From positions 1 to 19,776 of the forward strand of contig JAJYTI010000014.1 of the NCBI GenBank assembly GCA_021793135.1: 19,776 nt of DNA, written 5' to 3'. The DNA is from Bacteroidota bacterium. GTDB lineage: Bacteria; Bacteroidota; Bacteroidia; Flavobacteriales; Flavobacteriaceae. Below the pieces are notes generated by a model. The model ran no database searches, was not told where the DNA came from, and was given only the letters and a program-made list of their open reading frames with translations. The position numbers were made by a program, and so were the translations under genes. Below, in pieces: positions 15,648-19,776 of this stretch (position 1 is the first letter of the stretch; every line of letters begins with the position of its first letter).

Positions 15648-16520
15648 ATGTCTTGGTTTAGAAGAACAAAGAAAGGGATTCAAACCCCTACAGAACAAAA
15701 GAAAGACGTTCCAAAAGGCTTATGGTACAAATCACCTACTGGGAAGATTGTGGATGCCGACGAACTACAAGAGAATTTCTACGTAAGTCCTGAAGACGGA
15801 TATCACGTAAGAATCGGGAGTAAAGAGTATTTCGAAATACTTTTTGATAATGGTGAATACAAGGAGCTTGATAAAGGCATGACCTCGGAAGATCCGCTTT
15901 CTTTTGAAGATACAAAAAAATATAAACTACGTTTAAAACAAGCACAAGCCAAAACAGGTCTAAAAGATGCAATACGTACAGCGGTAGGAAAATCTTACGG
16001 CGAAGAACTTGTAATTGCAGTTATGGACTTTAGTTTTATTGGAGGATCTATGGGAAGTGTAGTAGGAGAAAAAATAGTTCGTGCAGCGGATTATTCTCTT
16101 AAAAATAACGTACCATTTATGATTATCTCTAAAAGTGGTGGAGCTAGAATGATGGAAGCTGCTCACTCGCTTATGCAAATGGCTAAAACAAGTGTAAAAT
16201 TGGCACAATTAGCCGAGGCTAAGATTCCTTATATAGCATTAAACACAGACCCTACCACAGGTGGAGTTACTGCTTCATTTGCTATGCTAGGAGATATTAA
16301 TATTAGCGAACCTGGAGCATTAATAGGTTTTGCTGGTCCACGAGTAGTTAGAGACACAACTGGACAAGAACTTCCTGAAGGCTTCCAAACAGCTGAATTT
16401 GTTTTAGAACATGGCTTCCTGGACTTTATAACGCCAAGAAAAGAATTAAAAAAGAAAATTAATCTCTATTTAGACCTTGTTCTTAATAGACCTGTAAGAA
16501 AAGAAGAGGTAGCTAAGTAA
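15648..16520 (+). CDS. accD: Acetyl-CoA carboxylase carboxyltransferase beta subunit lacking the zinc-ribbon cysteines
   Basis: AccD with AccA transfers the carboxyl group from carboxybiotin to acetyl-CoA, making malonyl-CoA for fatty acid synthesis. The 290-aa protein begins MSWFRRTKKGI, as E. coli AccD begins MSWIERIKSNI. The crotonase-fold core is complete: GSMGSVVGEKIVRAAD, SKSGGARMMEAAHSLMQMAKT, and TTGGVTASFAMLGDINISEPGALIGFAGPRVV. The usual N-terminal Cys4 zinc ribbon is not conserved: where E. coli has KCDSCG and VCPKC, this protein has KSPTG (28-32) and VSPED (46-50), and it contains no cysteine at all. I believe this form is common in flavobacteria. It lies downstream of fbaA; the rpsO promoter follows. 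Confidence 0.94.
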   Translation: MSWFRRTKKGIQTPTEQKKDVPKGLWYKSPTGKIVDADELQENFYVSPEDGYHVRIGSKEYFEILFDNGEYKELDKGMTSEDPLSFEDTKKYKLRLKQAQAKTGLKDAIRTAVGKSYGEELVIAVMDFSFIGGSMGSVVGEKIVRAADYSLKNNVPFMIISKSGGARMMEAAHSLMQMAKTSVKLAQLAEAKIPYIALNTDPTTGGVTASFAMLGDINISEPGALIGFAGPRVVRDTTGQELPEGFQTAEFVLEHGFLDFITPRKELKKKINLYLDLVLNRPVRKEEVAK

Positions 16521-16524
16521 TTTT

Positions 16525-16549
16525 AATCGATAAAGTATATTTATTGATT
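16525..16549 (+). terminator. Weak AT-rich hairpin after accD, possible terminator
   Basis: Arms 16525-16534 and 16540-16549 pair over 10 bp with one G·U and a 5-nt loop, starting 5 nt after the accD stop. The stem is almost all A·U and the tail (ATTTATATTA) is not a clean T tract, so function is uncertain. Confidence 0.35.
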
Positions 16550-16558
16550 TATTTATAT

Positions 16559-16566
16559 TACTTTTG
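16559..16566 (+). promoter_or_regulatory. Putative -7 promoter element for rpsO
   Basis: TACTTTTG matches TAnnTTTG and predicts a transcript starting near 16573 with a leader of about 57 nt, longer than for other genes here and containing the 16578-16596 hairpin. Confidence 0.55.
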
Positions 16567-16577
16567 CCCCGTAATTA

Positions 16578-16596
16578 TTTTACCAAAATGGTAAAA
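16578..16596 (+). promoter_or_regulatory. Hairpin in the rpsO leader, candidate S15 autoregulatory element
   Basis: A perfect 8-bp inverted repeat TTTTACCA/TGGTAAAA with loop AAA lies in the predicted rpsO 5' leader. It is not followed by a T tract, so it is not a terminator. S15 represses its own mRNA through structured leaders in several phyla (established), but no such element is known to me for this group; assignment is inference. Confidence 0.35.
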
Positions 16597-16629
16597 GCAT
16601 ACATAATAATCATTTAAATAAATATTGGC

Positions 16630-16899
16630 ATGTATCTTTCAATTGAAAAGAAAAAAGAAATTTTCGCAAAGTACGGAAAGTCAGAAAGCAACACTGGTTC
16701 TACAGAAGGACAAATCGCTTTATTTACCTATCGTATTGCTCACTTATCTAAACACTTAAAAGACAACCCTAAAGATTTCAACACAGAGAAAGCTCTGGTT
16801 AGATTAGTAGGTAAGAGACGTTCACTATTAGATTATCTTATGAAGAAAGACATTATAAGATACCGTGAATTAATCGGTGAATTAAAGCTACGTAGATAA
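16630..16899 (+). CDS. rpsO: 30S ribosomal protein S15
   Basis: S15 is a primary binder of the 16S rRNA central domain, at the three-way junction of helices 20-22, and forms inter-subunit bridge B4. The 89-aa length is exactly the family norm. The diagnostic NTGSTEGQIALFTYRIAHLSKHL block and the C-terminal GKRRSLLDYLMKKDIIRYRELI are both present. It has its own promoter motif and a strong terminator, so it seems mostly monocistronic, although the rpsO-pnp gene order found in many bacteria is kept. Confidence 0.98.
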   Translation: MYLSIEKKKEIFAKYGKSESNTGSTEGQIALFTYRIAHLSKHLKDNPKDFNTEKALVRLVGKRRSLLDYLMKKDIIRYRELIGELKLRR

Positions 16900-16913
16900 A
16901 ATATGTACAATAC

Positions 16914-16943
16914 AAAGGGGCTTATTAGGCCCCTTTTGTTTTT
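16914..16943 (+). terminator. Rho-independent terminator between rpsO and pnp
   Basis: The stem AAAGGGGC/GCCCCTTT (16914-16921 with 16929-16936), a 7-nt loop and a T-rich tail TTGTTTTT follow the rpsO stop by 14 nt. G+C-rich and well formed; it would uncouple most pnp transcription from rpsO. Confidence 0.9.
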
Positions 16944-17007
16944 ATTAATGTCGATTTTCGACAGTTACTTTCCTCCTGAAAAGCTACACAAGTTTCTTCA
17001 TTGGTCT

Positions 17008-17035
17008 ACAACAACACACAACAACACAACAACAC
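17008..17035 (+). repeat. A/C-only tandem repeat (decamer ACAACAACAC, 2.8 copies) in the pnp leader
   Basis: Two perfect tandem copies of ACAACAACAC (17008-17017, 17018-17027) are followed by an 8-base partial copy (17028-17035). All 28 bases are A or C, so the RNA would be unstructured. It lies in the 205-bp rpsO/pnp spacer, where I see no TAnnTTTG promoter. Confidence 0.9.
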
Positions 17036-17038
17036 TTC

Positions 17039-17087
17039 TTGCTATTGAAATAGCAAAAAAGACCAAAGTATAACCTCTCATAGAGAG
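17039..17087 (+). promoter_or_regulatory. Two small hairpins in the pnp leader, candidate PNPase control region
   Basis: Hairpin 1 is TTGCTATT/AATAGCAA (17039-17046 with 17049-17056; about 6-7 bp after opening a loop) followed by six A residues. Hairpin 2 is CTCTC/GAGAG (17075-17079 with 17083-17087) with loop ATA, 17 nt before the pnp ATG. In E. coli pnp is autoregulated through a processed leader hairpin; a similar role here is inference only. Confidence 0.35.
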
Positions 17088-17104
17088 AGACAAATATTAT
17101 TATA

Positions 17105-19276
17105 ATGAAACCTAAAACATTTAAAGAAATTATAGATCTTGGTGACGGTAGAGAAATCTCTATTGAAACTGGTAAACTGGCAAAACAAGCCGACGGATCT
17201 GTTGTAGTGCAAATGGGGAAAACAATGTTACTTTGTACTGTAGTTTCGGCTAAAGAGCAAAGTGATGTAGATTTTCTTCCACTTACCGTAGACTATAGAG
17301 AGAAATTTGCAGCAGCAGGTAGATATCCAGGTGGATTCTTTAAGCGTGAAGCACGCCCTAGCAACGAGGAAATTTTAGTAATGCGACTTGTAGACCGTTG
17401 TTTACGTCCACTATTCCCAGATGATTACCACGCAGAAACGCAAGTCATGATACAACTTATGTCACATGACGAAGAAGTAATGCCAGATGCATTAGCAGGA
17501 TTAGCAGCATCTGCAGCAATTCAATTAAGTGACATTCCTTTTGAGCATGCTATTTCTGAAGTACGTGTAGCTCGTATAGACGGAGAATATATTGTTAACC
17601 CTAGCCGTGAACAACTAGAAGGGGCAGACTTAGATATTATGGTAGGCGCATCTATGGATAGCGTTACTATGGTAGAAGGAGAGATGGACGAATGCACCGA
17701 AGAAGACCTAGTAGAAGCAATTAAAGTAGCTCACGATGCTATTAAAAAACAATGTGAAGCACAATTAAGACTTGCAGAAGCAGTAGGAAAAAAACCTGTA
17801 CGTGATTACGCTAAAAGAGAAGAGAATAAAGAAATCGAAGCGGCAGTTCGCGAAAAAGCTTACCAAGCATGTTATGACATCGCTAAAAAAGGTAGCACAA
17901 AACAAGAACGTACAGAAGCTTTTGCAGCAGTAAAAGAATCTATTTTAGAATCTTACTCTGAAGAAGAACTTGAAGAAAACAAACACTTCATCTCAAGATA
18001 CTTTAACAACGCCATGAGCGATGCAGTTAGAGATGTAGTTCTTAAAGAAGGAACCCGTTTAGATGGTAGAAAAACCAATGAAATCCGTAATATTTGGACA
18101 GAAGTTGATTACTTACCTTCTACCCATGGATCTTCTATATTTACTAGAGGAGAAACACAAGCATTAGCAACCGTTACTCTAGGTACTTCTAGAGAATCGA
18201 ACGTTATTGATTTACCTACATTACAATCAGAAGAAAACTTCTATTTACACTATAACTTCCCTCCTTTCTCTACTGGAGAAGCGAGACCACTTAGAGGAAC
18301 TTCAAGACGTGAGATAGGACACGGTAACCTTGCACAACGTGCACTTAAGAAAATGATGCCAGAAGATTGCCCATATACCGTACGTGTAGTATGTGAGATC
18401 TTAGAATCTAACGGTTCATCGTCTATGGCTTCTGTTTGTAGTGGTTCTATGGCTTTATTCGATGCTGGTATTCAACTTAAGAAACCCGTAAGTGGAATCG
18501 CAATGGGATTGATTACCGATGGTAAAGATTTCGCAGTATTAAGTGATATCTTAGGTGACGAAGACCACTTAGGAGATATGGACTTTAAAATTACCGGTAC
18601 CGAAGATGGAATCACTGCTTGCCAAATGGATATAAAAATCAAAGGATTAAGCTATGAGATTCTTACCAAAGCACTTCACCAAGCAAAAGATGGTAGAATA
18701 CACATATTAGGGAAAATGGCGGAAAGTATTACTGAGCCAAAAGAAAATGTAAAAGCACATGCACCTAAGATTGTTACTCGCACTATTCCTGGTGATTATA
18801 TTGGAGCACTTATAGGACCTGGTGGTAAAAACATTCAAGAATTACAAAAAACTACCGATACCACTATTGTTATCAATGAAGAAGACGATATGGGTGTAGT
18901 AGAAATATTAGGTACTAGCCAAGAAGGAATTGATAAAGTACTTAAAAAGCTTGATTCACTTACCTTTGAACCTGAAAAAGGAAGTATCTACGAGGTTAAA
19001 GTTATTAAGCTTCTAGATTTTGGTGCTGTAGTAGAATATACAGAAGCTCCAGGAAATGAAGTATTACTTCACATCTCGGAACTTGCTTGGGAACGCACAG
19101 AAAACGTTACCGATGTTGTTTCATTGGGAGACGTTATCGATATTAAATATTTCGGAGTAGATCCAAAAACCAAAAAAGATAAAGTTTCTCTTAAAGCATT
19201 AAGTCCTAAACCTGATTTTGTTAAACGTAACAATAACAATAAAGGAGGAGGAAATAGAAACCATAAAAAAGATTAA
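17105..19276 (+). CDS. pnp: Polyribonucleotide nucleotidyltransferase (PNPase)
   Basis: PNPase is a trimeric 3'-to-5' phosphorolytic exoribonuclease that releases nucleoside diphosphates during mRNA turnover. The 723-aa protein has the standard order: first RNase PH domain (about 10-140), an alpha-helical linker (about 150-300), the catalytic second RNase PH domain (about 310-545), KH (about 560-620, VTRTIPGDYIGALIGPGGKNI with the GPGG loop) and S1 (about 630-705, LLDFGAVVEY and VLLHISELAW). Catalytic residues in GDEDHLGDMDFK are Asp487, Asp493 and Lys495, matching E. coli Asp486, Asp492 and Lys494. A basic Asn/Gly/Lys tail (RNNNNKGGGNRNHKKD) ends the protein. It follows rpsO but is separated by a terminator; the leader has a repeat and hairpins. 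Confidence 0.97.
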   Translation: MKPKTFKEIIDLGDGREISIETGKLAKQADGSVVVQMGKTMLLCTVVSAKEQSDVDFLPLTVDYREKFAAAGRYPGGFFKREARPSNEEILVMRLVDRCLRPLFPDDYHAETQVMIQLMSHDEEVMPDALAGLAASAAIQLSDIPFEHAISEVRVARIDGEYIVNPSREQLEGADLDIMVGASMDSVTMVEGEMDECTEEDLVEAIKVAHDAIKKQCEAQLRLAEAVGKKPVRDYAKREENKEIEAAVREKAYQACYDIAKKGSTKQERTEAFAAVKESILESYSEEELEENKHFISRYFNNAMSDAVRDVVLKEGTRLDGRKTNEIRNIWTEVDYLPSTHGSSIFTRGETQALATVTLGTSRESNVIDLPTLQSEENFYLHYNFPPFSTGEARPLRGTSRREIGHGNLAQRALKKMMPEDCPYTVRVVCEILESNGSSSMASVCSGSMALFDAGIQLKKPVSGIAMGLITDGKDFAVLSDILGDEDHLGDMDFKITGTEDGITACQMDIKIKGLSYEILTKALHQAKDGRIHILGKMAESITEPKENVKAHAPKIVTRTIPGDYIGALIGPGGKNIQELQKTTDTTIVINEEDDMGVVEILGTSQEGIDKVLKKLDSLTFEPEKGSIYEVKVIKLLDFGAVVEYTEAPGNEVLLHISELAWERTENVTDVVSLGDVIDIKYFGVDPKTKKDKVSLKALSPKPDFVKRNNNNKGGGNRNHKKD

Positions 19277-19300
19277 TCATTATCTTTTATAATACTTAAG

Positions 19301-19335
19301 AACCGCGTTGAAATCTAAATCAACGCGGTTTTTTT
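19301..19335 (+). terminator. Rho-independent terminator of pnp
   Basis: A 10-bp perfect stem AACCGCGTTG/CAACGCGGTT (19301-19310 with 19321-19330), a 10-nt A/T-rich loop and a continuing T tract to 19335 follow the pnp stop by 24 nt. Confidence 0.92.
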
Positions 19336-19354
19336 ATCCCCTATTTAAAATGAT

Positions 19355-19362
19355 TAATTTTG
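19355..19362 (+). promoter_or_regulatory. Putative -7 promoter element for rpe
   Basis: TAATTTTG matches TAnnTTTG and ends 15 nt before the rpe ATG, directly after the pnp terminator. Confidence 0.55.
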
Positions 19363-19377
19363 TATAAAAAATATACC

Positions 19378-19776
19378 ATGAGCACCAAAATAATCTCCCC
19401 TTCTCTATTAGCTGCAGATTTTGCTAATCTAGAGCGTGATATCAAACTATTTAACGAAAGTAAAGCACAATGGCTTCATATAGACATTATGGATGGCGTA
19501 TTTGTGCCAAACATCTCTTTTGGAATGCCAGTGCTGAAAGCAATTGGGAAACATACCAATAAAACGTTAGATGTACATTTAATGATTGTAAACCCAGATC
19601 GATATATCGACACTTTTGCAGATTTAGGTGCAGAGATACTTACCGTACATTATGAAGCCTGCACGCATTTACATAGAACACTACAAGCTATAAAAGCAAA
19701 AGGGATGAAAGCTGGAGTGGCAATTAACCCCCATACTCCTATAAATGTACTAGACGATATTATTACAGAGATTGAT
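19378..19776 (+). CDS. rpe: Ribulose-phosphate 3-epimerase, 3' end cut by window edge
   Basis: Rpe interconverts D-ribulose 5-phosphate and D-xylulose 5-phosphate in the pentose phosphate pathway. The frame is open from the ATG to the window end with 133 codons, about 60% of the usual 215-220 aa. The N-terminal half of the TIM barrel is recognisable: ISPSLLAADFANL (6-18), the metal and catalytic residues His34 and Asp36 in HIDIMDGVFVPNISFG, His67 in LDVHLMI, and the later GMKAGVAINPHTP. The expected second catalytic Asp lies beyond the window. It has its own promoter motif after the pnp terminator, so it is probably a separate transcription unit. Confidence 0.96.
   Translation, partial: MSTKIISPSLLAADFANLERDIKLFNESKAQWLHIDIMDGVFVPNISFGMPVLKAIGKHTNKTLDVHLMIVNPDRYIDTFADLGAEILTVHYEACTHLHRTLQAIKAKGMKAGVAINPHTPINVLDDIITEID

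Noticed and set aside
15648..15830. Frameshift or damage in accD as the reason for the missing cysteines
   Set aside because: The frame is continuous, length is normal and flanking conserved residues (MSWF, GLWYK, ELQENFYVSPEDGYHVR) keep alignment; substitution explains it.
17008..17035. Possible CRISPR or satellite array in the pnp leader
   Set aside because: Units are 10 bp, contiguous, without spacers and fewer than three copies; it is a simple A/C repeat.
1..19776. Mobile element, defence system, prophage or biosynthetic cluster
   Set aside because: Every sizeable frame is a housekeeping, transport, secretion or envelope gene; no transposase, integrase, toxin-antitoxin or nuclease cassette, tRNA or attachment-like repeat is seen.

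Overview
The window is ordinary-looking core chromosome from a member of the Bacteroidota, most likely class Flavobacteriia. Four things point there: low G+C; a secreted protease ending in a Type IX secretion (T9SS) sorting domain; the T9SS gene porT; and start-proximal matches to the Bacteroidota promoter element TAnnTTTG in front of most transcription units, with no Shine-Dalgarno sequences. Nothing indicates a mobile element, CRISPR array, rRNA, tRNA or recent transfer. Gene coverage is dense and no gene-free stretch exceeds 300 bases.

Layout, left to right. (1) The 3' nine-tenths or more of pruA (proline catabolism), with a terminator. (2) A subtilisin-like S8 protease with a T9SS sorting domain, convergent with rsmG (16S rRNA methylation); a 25-bp perfect hairpin separates them. 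(3) Divergent from rsmG, a membrane fatty acid desaturase with a GTG start, followed after 14 nt by a class I aminotransferase. (4) Convergent with these, a K+ uptake operon trkA-trkH on the minus strand, with start and stop overlapping. A 42-bp palindrome ends both units. (5) Divergent from trkA, ubiE/menG (menaquinone methylation) coupled by a TAATG overlap to porT. (6) A SpoU/TrmH RNA methyltransferase on the minus strand, overlapping the 3' end of porT by 14 nt and divergent from a large Omp85-family outer-membrane lipoprotein (TamL-like). (7) Central metabolism and information genes on the plus strand: class II fructose-bisphosphate aldolase, accD, rpsO, pnp, and the first 133 codons of rpe, cut by the window edge.

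Functional links: the protease is a probable substrate of the T9SS that includes PorT, and the TamL-like protein belongs to outer-membrane biogenesis. RsmG, the SpoU enzyme, S15 and PNPase concern ribosomes and RNA. PruA, the aminotransferase, aldolase, Rpe, AccD and desaturase are carbon, amino acid and lipid metabolism.

I found no convincing undescribed system. The items most worth a second look are the A/C-only decamer repeat and hairpins in the pnp leader, the hairpin plus mini-ORF in the rpsO leader, the interlocked divergent promoters between the RNA methyltransferase and the TamL-like gene, the AccD that has lost all its zinc-ribbon cysteines, and the two very long palindromic terminators.
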